48,145 bases of DNA from Comamonadaceae bacterium (GTDB lineage Bacteria > Pseudomonadota > Gammaproteobacteria > Burkholderiales > Burkholderiaceae_C): NCBI GenBank assembly GCA_009996515.1, contig JAACZV010000027.1, forward strand, positions 1 to 48,145, read 5' to 3'. The translations under genes and the position numbers were made by a program. The stretch's first letter is position 1, and every line of letters starts with the position of its first letter. Positions 17,060 through 24,927 of the stretch are shown here, piece by piece. The notes under the pieces were generated by a model. That model was not told the origin of the DNA. It worked only from the letters and a program-made list of their open reading frames with translations, and did not search any database.

Positions 17060-17482
17060 ATGAAGATCGTTCTCGCCGTCGACGGGAGTCCCTTCACCAA
17101 GCGCATGCTGAGCTATCTCGCCGCGCACGAGGAACTGGTCGGCGCGGACCATGATTTCGTCGCCGTGAACGTGAGCCGGCGGGTCTCGCCAGCGGTGGCG
17201 GCCTTTGTCCACCCCGAGGTGCTGCAGCGGTATTACGCCGACGACGCGGAGGCGGTACTCGGCCCGGTGCGGGCCTTCGCCCGCATGCAAGGCTGGCGCC
17301 TGAGCGAGCAGCATGCCGTGGGCCGGCCGGGCGATGCGCTCGCCGAGATCGTGCAAGCGCAGCAGCCCGATCTGCTGGTGATGGGATCGCACGGCCATGG
17401 GGCCATCGCCGGCGTCCTGCTGGGCTCGGTGGCGTCCCGGCTGCTGGCCCTCACGACCGTGCCCGTGCTGCTGATCCGTTGA
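17060..17482 (+). CDS. Universal stress protein (UspA family)
   Basis: Single Usp domain of 140 residues. It starts MKIVLAVDGSPFTKRML and ends with GSHGHGAIAGVLLGSVASRLL, a full G-x2-G-x9-GS nucleotide-binding motif. AGGAG at 17048-17052 supports ATG 17060. It is followed 15 bp later by a second Usp gene in the same direction, and the two share the FNR-like site at 16977-16990 with the divergent alcohol dehydrogenase operon. Confidence 0.9.
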   Translation: MKIVLAVDGSPFTKRMLSYLAAHEELVGADHDFVAVNVSRRVSPAVAAFVHPEVLQRYYADDAEAVLGPVRAFARMQGWRLSEQHAVGRPGDALAEIVQAQQPDLLVMGSHGHGAIAGVLLGSVASRLLALTTVPVLLIR

Positions 17483-17497
17483 GTCCGGAGCGTCGCC

Positions 17498-17947
17498 ATG
17501 CAAGCCGTCTTCAATCATGTGCTGGTCGCCACCGATGGCTCTCACCTGGCCGACAAGGCCATCGCGCTGGGCCTGCGCTTAGGGGGCGACACCCGCGTCA
17601 CGGCGCTGCTGGTCATGCACGACTACGGGCTGCCCGAGTACCTGCGCGCCACGCTGAGCCGTCGGCCGGACGCCACCGAGCTGCGGGAGGAGATCCTGGC
17701 CGAGGGCCGGCGGCTGCTGGACGAGGCGCTGGCCCGGGCCGCGCCCGGCGACACCCACATCGAGCGTCGCGTGCTGATCAGCGACCGCTCGCCCTGCCAC
17801 GAGATCGTGGCCACCGCGCAGCGCGAGCCTTGCGATCTCATCGTCATGGCGTCGCATGGCACGGGTGGGCGCATGGCCCCGCTGATCGGCAGCCAGTCGC
17901 GGGCCGTGCTGGCGCTGGCGCAGGTGCCGGTGCTGATCGTGCGCTGA
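17498..17947 (+). CDS. Universal stress protein (UspA family), second of pair
   Basis: Usp domain of 149 residues. N-terminal HVLVATDGSHLADKAI and C-terminal ASHGTGGRMAPLIGSQSRAVL are typical. The first Gly of the ATP motif is Ala, a tolerated change. GGAG lies 8 nt before ATG 17498. It is co-transcribed with the preceding Usp gene (15-bp gap) and converges with the FtsH gene, whose stop is 33 bp away. Two different Usp proteins in tandem may form heterodimers, but this is inference. Confidence 0.9.
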   Translation: MQAVFNHVLVATDGSHLADKAIALGLRLGGDTRVTALLVMHDYGLPEYLRATLSRRPDATELREEILAEGRRLLDEALARAAPGDTHIERRVLISDRSPCHEIVATAQREPCDLIVMASHGTGGRMAPLIGSQSRAVLALAQVPVLIVR

Positions 17948-17980
17948 TCGGGCGTGCCGCCCCGGGCCCGGCCGCGCGGT

Positions 17981-19858
17981 TCAGCCGGCGGCGGGCTTGT
18001 CGCCGGTGGCCGGGGACGAGGACGGCGCGGCGGCCTGTGGTTCCAGCAGCGCCAGCAGCTGCGCCTCGTCCAGCGCCTCCTGGGCCACCAGCGTCTTCAC
18101 GCCGCGCGCCAGCGCCGCGCGATGCTGCGAGAGCAGGGCGGTGGCCCGGGCCTGCGCATCCTGCAGCAGCCGGTGCACGGCCTCGTCGATCTGCTGGGCC
18201 GTGCGCGCGCCGGCGGCCGCCTGGCCGGGCGGGAAGCTCTCCGGCACCGGCAGCAGCAAGGCATGCGCGCCGGCCAGCGACACCGGCCCGAGCTTGTCGT
18301 CCATGCCGAAGCGCAACACCATGTCGCGCGCCAGGTCGGTCGCCTTCGCGAGGTCGTCGGCGGCGCCGGTGGACGGCTCGCCATAGACCATGATCTCGGC
18401 GGCCCGGCCGCCCAGCAGCACGGCCAGCCTGTCCATCAGCTCGGAGCGGCGCATCAGGTGGCGGTCGTCGCTCGGGCGCTGCAGCGTGTAGCCCAGGGCG
18501 GCCATGCCGCGCGGCACGATGGAGACCTTGTGCACGCGGTCGGTGGACGGCAGCAGCAACGCCACGAGGGCATGGCCCAGCTCATGCGTGGCCACCCATT
18601 CCCGCTCCCGGGCGGTGACCAGGCGGCTCTTCTTCTCGATGCCGGCCACCAGCCGCTCGATGGCCACCGTGAAGTCGGCCAGCCCGACGGCCTCCGCCCC
18701 CCGGCGCGTGGCCGTGAGCGCGGCCTCGTTGACGACGTTGGCCAGGTCCGCCCCGGCCAGGCCCACCGTGATCGCGGCGACCTGGTCGAGGTCGATGTCC
18801 GGCGCCAGCCGGATCTTGCGGGCATGCACCCGCAGAATGGCCAGGCGGCCGGGCCGGTCCGGCCGGTCCACCAGCACCTGGCGGTCGAAACGCCCCGAGC
18901 GCAGCAGCGCCGGGTCCAGGATCTCCGGGCGGTTGGTGGCCGCCAGCAGCACGACGCCCACGCTGGGGTCGAAGCCGTCCAGCTCCACCAGCAGCTGGTT
19001 CAGGGTCTGCTCGCGCTCCTCGCGGCCGCCGGCCACTGGCAGGGCGCTGCGCGCCTTGCCCAGCGCGTCCAGCTCGTCGATGAAGATGATGGCCGGCGCG
19101 TTCGCGCGGGCCTGTTCGAACAGGTCGCGCACGCGCGCCGCGCCGACGCCCACGAACAGCTCAATGAACTCCGAGCCGCTGATGCTGAGGAAGGCGACGC
19201 CGGCCTCGCCGGCCACGGCGCGCGCCAGCAGCGTCTTGCCGGTGCCGGTGGGGCCGACCAGCAGCACGCCCTTAGGCACGCGTGCCCCCAGGCGGCCATG
19301 GCGCACCGGATCCTTGAGGAACTCCACCAGCTCCTGCAGCTCGGCCTTGGCCTCGTCCACGCCGGCGACGTCGGCGAAGCGCACGCCGGTGTTGCGCTCC
19401 ATGTTGTAGAGCCGGGCCTTGCTGTGGCCCACGCCCAGCAGGCCCGCGCCGCCGCCCAGGCCGCCGGCGCGACGCGTCACCAGCGTCCAGAAGCCCATCA
19501 GCAGCAGCACCGGCACGACCCAGGACAGCAGGTCGCGCAGCAGCGTCGATTCATGCACCTGCTGAAAGCTCACGCCGAACCGGGACAGGCGCTCGGCCAG
19601 CGCCGGATCGACGGTCTCGGCCATGATGTGGCGGCGCCCCTGCGCGTCCGCAACCTTCAGCTCGCCGAGCATGCGCCCGTCGCTGACGGTCACCTGGGCC
19701 ACCTGGCCGTCGCGCAGCCTCTCCTCGAAGGCGCTGTAGGGCAGCACCTCGATGTCCTGGCTGGCCTGCCAGCTGGCGTGGGAGAGCCAGGCCAGCCACA
19801 GCGACAGCACGATGCCAGTCACCAGCCAGCCGGGCGGGCGCCGCAGCTTCAGCGCCAT
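17981..19858 (-). CDS. ftsH: FtsH-family AAA+ membrane zinc protease, stress-island paralog
   Basis: Membrane-anchored ATP-dependent protease of 625 residues. It has two N-terminal TM segments (about 11-28 and 108-126) around a small periplasmic domain. The AAA module has Walker A GPTGTGKT, Walker [12 protein letters not shown], the pore motif FVGVG and the arginine region [10 protein letters not shown]. The M41 peptidase has zinc ligands His425 and His429 with Glu426 in HELGH; the family consensus is HEAGH. A third ligand lies in [10 protein letters not shown]. The periplasmic domain and overall sequence look divergent from a housekeeping FtsH, and the operon partner is a tandem Usp (9-bp gap). 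It is therefore probably a second, stress-specific copy for membrane protein quality control. Confidence 0.9.
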   Translation of the reverse strand: MALKLRRPPGWLVTGIVLSLWLAWLSHASWQASQDIEVLPYSAFEERLRDGQVAQVTVSDGRMLGELKVADAQGRRHIMAETVDPALAERLSRFGVSFQQVHESTLLRDLLSWVVPVLLLMGFWTLVTRRAGGLGGGAGLLGVGHSKARLYNMERNTGVRFADVAGVDEAKAELQELVEFLKDPVRHGRLGARVPKGVLLVGPTGTGKTLLARAVAGEAGVAFLSISGSEFIELFVGVGAARVRDLFEQARANAPAIIFIDELDALGKARSALPVAGGREEREQTLNQLLVELDGFDPSVGVVLLAATNRPEILDPALLRSGRFDRQVLVDRPDRPGRLAILRVHARKIRLAPDIDLDQVAAITVGLAGADLANVVNEAALTATRRGAEAVGLADFTVAIERLVAGIEKKSRLVTAREREWVATHELGHALVALLLPSTDRVHKVSIVPRGMAALGYTLQRPSDDRHLMRRSELMDRLAVLLGGRAAEIMVYGEPSTGAADDLAKATDLARDMVLRFGMDDKLGPVSLAGAHALLLPVPESFPPGQAAAGARTAQQIDEAVHRLLQDAQARATALLSQHRAALARGVKTLVAQEALDEAQLLALLEPQAAAPSSSPATGDKPAAG

Positions 19859-19867
19859 CGCGGCCGC

Positions 19868-20710
19868 TCAGTGCGACAGCAGCACCGGGACGGGCGCGCT
19901 GCGCAGCAGCGTGCGCGTCACGCCGCCCAGCACGACTTCCCGGAAGCGTGAATGACCGTAGCCGCCGGCCACGATCAGGTCGGCGCTCATGTCGGCCGCA
20001 TGCGAGAGCAGGGCCTCTCCCGCGCCGACGCTGCTGGGCACGTACTTGACGTCCACCTTGACGCCATGGCGGGCCAGCCAGAGGCCGATGTCGGCGCCGG
20101 GGATGTCGCCATGATCCAGGTCCACGTCCTCGGGCGTTTCGAACACCGCCACCTCGACGGTTTCGGCGTCCCGCAGCCAGGGCAGCGCGTCATGCAGGGC
20201 GCGTGCGGCCTCGCGGCTGGCATTCCAGCCGACCAGCACGCGTCGGGCGGGTGCGACCGCGCATTCGCCCGCATAGGGCAGCAGCAGCAGCGGACGGCCG
20301 GAGCGCAGCAGCACATGCGGGGCCAGCTGCGGGTCACGCAGCAGGTAGTCCTCGTCGGGGTCGACCTGCGTGACGACGGCCAGGTCGCAATAGCGGGCGG
20401 CGCGGGGCATGGCATCGACGGGATAGCCGACCTCGATGCGATGCTCGAAGGACGGCACGCTCAGGCGCTCGACCTGGCGGCGGAAGTCGTTGACGCAGCC
20501 CTCCGCGATGTCCCGCAGTTCCCGGATGGCCGTTTCCTGATAGCCCGCCGGGCCCAGCGAGTCATCGAACGCCGGCAGCACGATCCAGCCCGTGGACGCC
20601 AGTCCGACCAGATGGGCTTCGTGCCGCAGGGCCAGCGCGGCCGCCGCGGCGACCCGTGCCGGCGTGTGCTTGCCGTTGTCGAGATTGACGAGGATGCTGC
20701 GGATGGCCAT
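19868..20710 (-). CDS. Tandem-domain universal stress protein
   Basis: A protein of 280 residues with two Usp domains (about 1-145 and 155-280). The second domain ends GGYGHSRFREVVLGGVTRTLL; the position normally Gly-Ser/Thr is Gly-Gly, so nucleotide binding may differ from the single-domain relatives nearby. The first domain is degenerate in the binding loop. AGGAG precedes ATG 20710. The gene leads an operon with the FtsH paralog and has an FNR-like promoter 40 bp upstream. Confidence 0.9.
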   Translation of the reverse strand: MAIRSILVNLDNGKHTPARVAAAAALALRHEAHLVGLASTGWIVLPAFDDSLGPAGYQETAIRELRDIAEGCVNDFRRQVERLSVPSFEHRIEVGYPVDAMPRAARYCDLAVVTQVDPDEDYLLRDPQLAPHVLLRSGRPLLLLPYAGECAVAPARRVLVGWNASREAARALHDALPWLRDAETVEVAVFETPEDVDLDHGDIPGADIGLWLARHGVKVDVKYVPSSVGAGEALLSHAADMSADLIVAGGYGHSRFREVVLGGVTRTLLRSAPVPVLLSH

Positions 20711-20750
20711 GTCGTTTCTCCTTGCAGGGCCGGGCAGGCCGGTGGTGTGC

Positions 20751-20791
20751 ACTCTAGGCAGCTGGCCGCTGCGGTGCTTGCGCTGGATCAA
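20751..20791 (-). promoter_or_regulatory. FNR/NnrR-like promoter of Usp-ftsH operon (site A)
   Basis: Read on the minus strand, TTGATCCAGCGCAA (20778-20791) is followed after 20 bp by CTAGAGT, giving a -10 of TAGAGT at 20751-20756. This is class II activator geometry with the box near -41.5. The spacing to the -10 is identical to that of site B upstream of the CBS gene. Confidence 0.7.
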
Positions 20792-20861
20792 GCCCCGGGC
20801 GTCGGCGCAAGAGGGCGGTGCCGGCCGCGAGCGCGGATCGCGGCCTGGCACGAGCCCAGGC

Positions 20862-22112
20862 CTAGGGGGCGTCGTCGCGGTCCAGGCCGCCCTGCTGGTA
20901 GCGGTTGCCGGCGTTCCACAGCATCCAGCCGTCGGTGCCCAGCGCCTCGGCGGCCTCGATCTGCAGCCGGATCTCCCGCTCGCCGAAGCTGCGCCGGTCG
21001 AACGCATAGTCACGGAAGGCCTGCAGCCAGGGGCGCAGCCGGATGCCCGGCAGCCCCGTGCGCTCCAGGGCCCGCTGCAGGCTGCGGTGCACGATCTCGT
21101 AGGGGGCGTCCACCGGGTCGCGGTAGCCGGGGATGCCGAAGCTGAACCCGGACGGATAGAGCATGGGCGATAGGTAGTCCACATGGCGCACGATGGACTC
21201 CAGCTGCTGGCCGATGTGGGTGTCGTCGCGGTTCCAGGTCACGTAGCCGAACACGTCGGCGGCGATGAAGACGTTGTAGCGGGCGAGCCGCTGCTGTGCG
21301 GCGTCGAGGAAGGCGGCGATGGCGGCGATGCGGCGTTCCTCGGTGTCCGGCTCGGCAAAGCTCAGCCCGGTGGCATCGGGGAAGCGCAGGTAGTCGAACT
21401 GGATCTCGTCGAAGCCCAGGGCCGCGGCCTCCTCGGCCAGCGCCAGGCTGTGCGCCCAGGCCTTGCGACGGAACGGATCGATCCAGGCCAGGCCCTCGCG
21501 GTCCTGCCAGACCTTGCCGCGGGCGTCGTGGACGGCCCAGTCCGGATGCAGCGTGGCGTAGGGGGCGTCCTTGAAGGTGACGATGCGGGCGATCAGGTAG
21601 AGCCCCTGCGACAGCAGCCCCTGCACGAGCGCCGGCATGTCGCGGACGGTGACGACCTGCTGGGCCAGGCCCGCGGCGGCCAGGGCCGGGCTGGGGTAGG
21701 GCACGATGCCCCGGTCGCCCTTGATGTCGATGACGAGGGCATTGAGCTCGGTGTCCGCCACCAGCCTCAGCGCATCGCCCCGCAGCGTGGCGCTGCCGAT
21801 GCCGTAGGCCGACAGGTACAAGGCCTTGGGCCGCAGCGGCCTCAGCGCGATGACCATGGGGCTGGCAGCGGCCACGCCCTTGAAGCGCGCATAGCCCGGC
21901 GCGCGGGCGGCGACCGGGCCGGCCTGGGCCTCTTCCGGCACGGAGATGAGGCCCTGCTCGTCACTGCGGTAGACGCGGTTGCCGACGACGGCGGTGGCGC
22001 CCGCCACCGCCGCGCCCGACTGTGCATCGCGCACCCTGAGGTCGAGCGCCTGCGCGCCGGGGGCCGCCAGCGCGAGCGACAGCAGCCCCGCCAGCCACCC
22101 CGGGGCGCTCAC
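20862..22112 (-). CDS. Exported putative glycoside hydrolase (DUF4015 family)
   Basis: A protein of 416 residues with a signal peptide (about 1-22, ending AQA). A carboxypeptidase-regulatory-like beta domain follows (about 23-95), then a TIM-barrel domain of the DUF4015 putative glycoside hydrolase family. Conserved stretches include ALVIDIKGDRG (about 129-139), LGFDEIQFDYLRFP with acidic catalytic candidates, IAADVFGY and YLSPMLYPS. The likely role is cleavage of an extracellular polysaccharide. GTG start at 22112 overlaps the deacetylase stop, so the two are translated together. The pair resembles a split version of PgaB, which joins a deacetylase and a hydrolase in one chain. Confidence 0.8.
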   Translation of the reverse strand: MSAPGWLAGLLSLALAAPGAQALDLRVRDAQSGAAVAGATAVVGNRVYRSDEQGLISVPEEAQAGPVAARAPGYARFKGVAAASPMVIALRPLRPKALYLSAYGIGSATLRGDALRLVADTELNALVIDIKGDRGIVPYPSPALAAAGLAQQVVTVRDMPALVQGLLSQGLYLIARIVTFKDAPYATLHPDWAVHDARGKVWQDREGLAWIDPFRRKAWAHSLALAEEAAALGFDEIQFDYLRFPDATGLSFAEPDTEERRIAAIAAFLDAAQQRLARYNVFIAADVFGYVTWNRDDTHIGQQLESIVRHVDYLSPMLYPSGFSFGIPGYRDPVDAPYEIVHRSLQRALERTGLPGIRLRPWLQAFRDYAFDRRSFGEREIRLQIEAAEALGTDGWMLWNAGNRYQQGGLDRDDAP

Positions 22113-22963
22113 GACGCCGCCCCGTCGTCGAAGGCCGCGTCCAGCCGGGTGGCGAGCCGCCCGGCGTCGACGCTGTCGACGATGAGCTGGCGCGGCAGCG
22201 CGAACAGGGCGTCGCCGGGAGTGGCCGCGCGATTGCCGAGCGAGCAGGCGGCCAGGTAGCCGGCCTCGCGGGCCTGGCGCTGCAGGCCGGCGTCGCTGAG
22301 GCCGAAGGGCCAGGCCAGCAGCGTGACGGGCCGTCCCAGGCGCAGCGCCAGCGTGTCGCGCGAGCGCGCCAGCTGGTCGGCGGCGAAACGACGAAACGCG
22401 GCGGGCGGCATGTTCGCCTGGTCGCGCAACAGGTTGGGATGCCAGTAGGTGTGCGACTGCACCGAGAACAGCGGCTCGTCGGCCAGCTGCTGCAGCTGCG
22501 TCCAGGTCATCGCGTAATCGGCGTTCGAGATGGCCGAGGGGTAGACAAACAGGGTCATGGGCCAGCCGCGCTCGCGCAGCAAGGGCGCCATCACGTCGAA
22601 CTGGGAGCGGTGCCCGTCATCGGCGGTCAGCACGACGGTGCGCGGCTGCAGCGGGACAGGGTCGCCCGCGTCCCAGGCGAGGCGCCAGGCCACCCAGGCC
22701 GACAACGGGATCACATGGCAAGCCATGCGCTGCAGCAGCGCCAGATGCGCTTCGAAGGTGGAGATGCGCACCGTCATGGTGTCCCGCACCTGGGTCGAGA
22801 ACCGGTGGTAGACGAGGATGGGCACTTTCGGTGCCGCGGTGGCGGCCACGGCGGCACCCCGCAGCACCCCGCCGCAGGCCAGGGCCAGCATCAGGGCGCG
22901 GCGCCTCGCATCGGCGGGCCCGGGCCCGGGGCCGGTACGGACCTTCGCGCAGGCGCGGCTCAT
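22109..22963 (-). CDS. Exported polysaccharide deacetylase (CE4 family)
   Basis: A protein of 284 residues, starting MSRACAKV at 22963 and overlapping the DUF2892 stop (ATGA). The N-terminus has a twin-arginine-like ARRRALMLALACGG signal (about 20-45). The CE4 domain follows: PILVYHRF, TADDGHRS (usually TFDDG) and SHTYWHPN supply the Asp-His-His metal site. It should remove acetyl groups from an N-acetylated cell-surface or biofilm polysaccharide. It is translated together with the DUF4015 hydrolase downstream. Confidence 0.85.
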   Translation of the reverse strand: MSRACAKVRTGPGPGPADARRRALMLALACGGVLRGAAVAATAAPKVPILVYHRFSTQVRDTMTVRISTFEAHLALLQRMACHVIPLSAWVAWRLAWDAGDPVPLQPRTVVLTADDGHRSQFDVMAPLLRERGWPMTLFVYPSAISNADYAMTWTQLQQLADEPLFSVQSHTYWHPNLLRDQANMPPAAFRRFAADQLARSRDTLALRLGRPVTLLAWPFGLSDAGLQRQAREAGYLAACSLGNRAATPGDALFALPRQLIVDSVDAGRLATRLDAAFDDGAAS

Positions 22964-23136
22964 GAGCGGCGCCCAAACAGGCGGTAGACGGGGCAGTAGC
23001 CGGCAATGCCGGTGGCCAGCGGCAGCAGCCCGACATAGCCCAGCGGGCTGATGAAGCCCAGGGCCGCGGCGGCGATCAGCGCGAGGCCCATCAGCACACG
23101 GAGCCAACGATCGAGGGCGTCGACGTTCATGGCCAT
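22960..23136 (-). CDS. DUF2892 small membrane protein
   Basis: A 58-residue inner-membrane protein of the DUF2892 (YgaP transmembrane-like) family. It has NVDALDRWLRVLMGLALI, a Gly/Leu-rich double hydrophobic segment and the closing GIAGYCPVYRLFG motif. ATG 23136 is chosen because GGAGGT lies at 23141-23146; ATG 23130 is also possible. It is the first gene of the deacetylase-hydrolase operon and lies behind an FNR-like box. The molecular function is unknown; family members often occur near sulfur or stress genes. Confidence 0.8.
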   Translation of the reverse strand: MAMNVDALDRWLRVLMGLALIAAAALGFISPLGYVGLLPLATGIAGYCPVYRLFGRRS

Positions 23137-23175
23137 GCTCACCTCCACAAGCCGGGTCTCTGGAGCGGTCTGCTC

Positions 23176-23217
23176 AGCCTAGCCGCCGCGTGGCGGCGCG
23201 GTATTGCGCCGAATCAA
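23176..23217 (-). promoter_or_regulatory. FNR/NnrR-like promoter of DUF2892-deacetylase operon (site D)
   Basis: TTGCGCCGAATCAA (23204-23217, plus-strand reading) has one TTGCG and one ATCAA half. On the minus strand, TAGGCT (23176-23181) follows at 22 bp as a -10. It could also act as an upstream second site for the divergent CBS gene. Confidence 0.55.
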
Positions 23218-23255
23218 GGCCGGCCGTCGCGGGGGGCGTTCAAGCCGCGGCTGGT

Positions 23256-23296
23256 TTGCGCAGGCGCAATATCCTGCCGGCCGGCATGCCTAGAGT
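23256..23296 (+). promoter_or_regulatory. NnrR-like promoter of CBS-domain gene (site B)
   Basis: TTGCGCAGGCGCAA (23256-23269) is a perfect TTGCG-N4-CGCAA palindrome. After 20 bp comes CTAGAGT, giving a -10 of TAGAGT at 23291-23296; the gene starts at 23327. The spacing is identical to site A. Confidence 0.7.
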
Positions 23297-23326
23297 GGAC
23301 ATCACCGCACTGGCTCTGGAGGCGTC

Positions 23327-23794
23327 ATGTTCCATCGCAACACCTGCGCAGCCGACATCTGCTCGCGCATCGTCTCGGTCGCCTATCCGGAACTCGCCAT
23401 CGACGAAGCGGCCCGCGTGATGCGCGAGCACCATGTCGGCTGCCTGGTGGTCGTCGAGGCGGTCAGCGAGGAAGAGCGGCATGTCGTCGGCATGTTGACC
23501 GACCGTGACATCGCCATGGGTGTCGTCGCCGACGCGCATGACGCGCAGACCCTGAGGATAGGCGACCTGATGAGCCGGGACGTCGTCAGCGTGCGCGAGC
23601 AGGACACCGTGCTCGACGCGCTGGCGTTGATGCGGCAGAAGGGCGTGCGCCGGGTTCCGGTGGTCGGCGTCCAGGGGCTGCTGATCGGCATTCTGGCGAT
23701 CGACGACATTCTGGCGATCCTGGCCGAGGAGATGCAGGCCCTGGCGGCCGCGATCGCCGCTGCGCAACGCCATGAGCAGGCCATCCACCGCTGA
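23327..23794 (+). CDS. Tandem CBS-domain protein
   Basis: A 155-residue cytoplasmic protein made of two CBS domains (about 12-70 and 82-135), with IDEAARVMREHHVGCLVVVE and VLDALALMRQKGVRRVPVVG as core motifs and a helical tail. A paired CBS module binds adenine nucleotides such as AMP, ATP or NAD(H) and reports energy state. GGAGG lies close upstream of ATG 23327. It is transcribed from an FNR/NnrR-like promoter and is divergent from the DUF2892 operon. Confidence 0.9.
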   Translation: MFHRNTCAADICSRIVSVAYPELAIDEAARVMREHHVGCLVVVEAVSEEERHVVGMLTDRDIAMGVVADAHDAQTLRIGDLMSRDVVSVREQDTVLDALALMRQKGVRRVPVVGVQGLLIGILAIDDILAILAEEMQALAAAIAAAQRHEQAIHR

Positions 23795-23820
23795 GATGGC
23801 CATGCGGTCGAGCCTGGCGG

Positions 23821-23851
23821 TGCATCCTCGCGCGCTGATTGCGAGAATGCA
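23821..23851. repeat. Long inverted repeat upstream of cytochrome c
   Basis: Arms TGCATCCTCGC (23821-23831) and GCGAGAATGCA (23841-23851) pair at 10 of 11 positions around 9 bp. The position, 66 bp before the cytochrome c start, suggests an operator for a dimeric regulator. The lack of a T-run argues against a terminator. Confidence 0.4.
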
Positions 23852-23917
23852 CGCGAGCCCACCGCGTGGGTGCGGGATGGCGGCGGCGTTGCAAGAGATT
23901 CGAACCGAGGAGGGGAG

Positions 23918-24439
23918 ATGATGTCGAACCCGGGTCTGATGAGGGCGGCGGCTGCGCTGCCCCGGCGCTGGCGAGCGGCCAGCGCCCTGCTGAGCCTGTG
24001 CCTGCTGGCGGGTGGATGTGCGGTGGAGCTGGAGAACGCCAAGCCGGCCCAGGAGATGGCCAGGCGCGCGCTTCCCGCCGGTGACGTCTACGTCGGCTGG
24101 CGGGTCTACCAGCAGAAATGCGCCGCCTGCCACGCAGACTCCGCCCAGGGGTCGACCGATGCCCCCGACCTGCGGCAGACGCTGCGGGAGATGGGATCCC
24201 GCCAGTTCGTCGCCGTCGTGCTCAGGCGCTACGACGCGCTGCTCGGCGCGGCCGAGTCCAGTCCCGACGCCGGCGCGCGGGACGCGCTGATCGAGAAAAT
24301 CCTGCAGGGCAGGGAAGAGGGGCTGACCATGCCCGCCTGGCAGGGCGACCCCATGGTGACGGCGCACATCATCGACCTGTACGCCTATCTGTCGGGCCGA
24401 GCCGATGGCACCGTGGCAGCCGGCCGGCCCTCGCGCTAG
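23918..24439 (+). CDS. Lipoprotein c-type cytochrome
   Basis: Monoheme cytochrome c of 173 residues. The N-terminal signal ends LLAGGC, a lipobox with Cys34, so it is likely membrane-tethered in the periplasm. Heme attachment is at CAACH (Cys68, Cys71, His72), and the MPAWQGD segment supplies the probable distal Met. A purine-rich Shine-Dalgarno (GAGGAGGGGAG) precedes ATG 23918; ATG 23921 is equally placed. It stands between the CBS gene and the czc operon. The electron partner cannot be told from sequence. Confidence 0.85.
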   Translation: MMSNPGLMRAAAALPRRWRAASALLSLCLLAGGCAVELENAKPAQEMARRALPAGDVYVGWRVYQQKCAACHADSAQGSTDAPDLRQTLREMGSRQFVAVVLRRYDALLGAAESSPDAGARDALIEKILQGREEGLTMPAWQGDPMVTAHIIDLYAYLSGRADGTVAAGRPSR

Positions 24440-24510
24440 TTAGCGCGGCCGGCGACGGCACGCAGAGCTTCATCGCGATGGGTGGGTCATGTCATGGCGA
24501 TAATGGGCGC

Positions 24511-24858
24511 ATGTTCAGGCTCGTCGCCCTGCTGTTCGCCTTGCTGCTGCCGCTCCAGTTCGCCTGGGGCGTGGCGGCCGCCTATTGCGGACACGAGACG
24601 AGCGGCCAGGCTGTCCAGCACTTCGGCCACCACGCGCATGAGCATCATGCGGAGTCGAAGAAGTCCGCGGGCGGCAAGCTCACCATCGACAGCGACTGCA
24701 CGGCCTGCCACGCCACCTGCTCGGTGGTGGCCAGCGATGCCCCGGCCCGCCTCGGCGCCTTCGCCGTGACGGGCCGACAGGCGCCGTCCCATCTCGACGC
24801 CCATGCGTCAGCGCCCGCCCGGGCGCCAGACCGCCCACAGTGGCCGCGTCTCGCCTAG
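24511..24858 (+). CDS. czcI: CzcI-family periplasmic protein
   Basis: A 115-residue protein resembling CzcI, the small first gene of czc operons. It has a signal peptide (about 1-22), then YCGHE, a His-rich HFGHHAHEHHAE stretch and CTACHATC, which together could bind zinc, cobalt or cadmium. The tail is Pro/Ala-rich. CzcI is thought to modulate the CzcCBA system. Start ATG 24511 fits the signal peptide; an in-frame ATG at 24478 would put a polar extension in front. The order czcI, czcC, czcB, czcA matches Cupriavidus. Confidence 0.75.
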   Translation: MFRLVALLFALLLPLQFAWGVAAAYCGHETSGQAVQHFGHHAHEHHAESKKSAGGKLTIDSDCTACHATCSVVASDAPARLGAFAVTGRQAPSHLDAHASAPARAPDRPQWPRLA

Positions 24859-24927
24859 CCGGCGAGACAGGAGGATCTCCCCCACACCCGTCTCGCCGAA
24901 TCCCTGGTTTCAACCCAAAGAGATTCG

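Noticed and set aside
17954-19951. Long plus-strand frame over ftsH
   Set aside because: It is a shadow of the FtsH gene, whose Walker, pore and zinc motifs are all in the minus frame.
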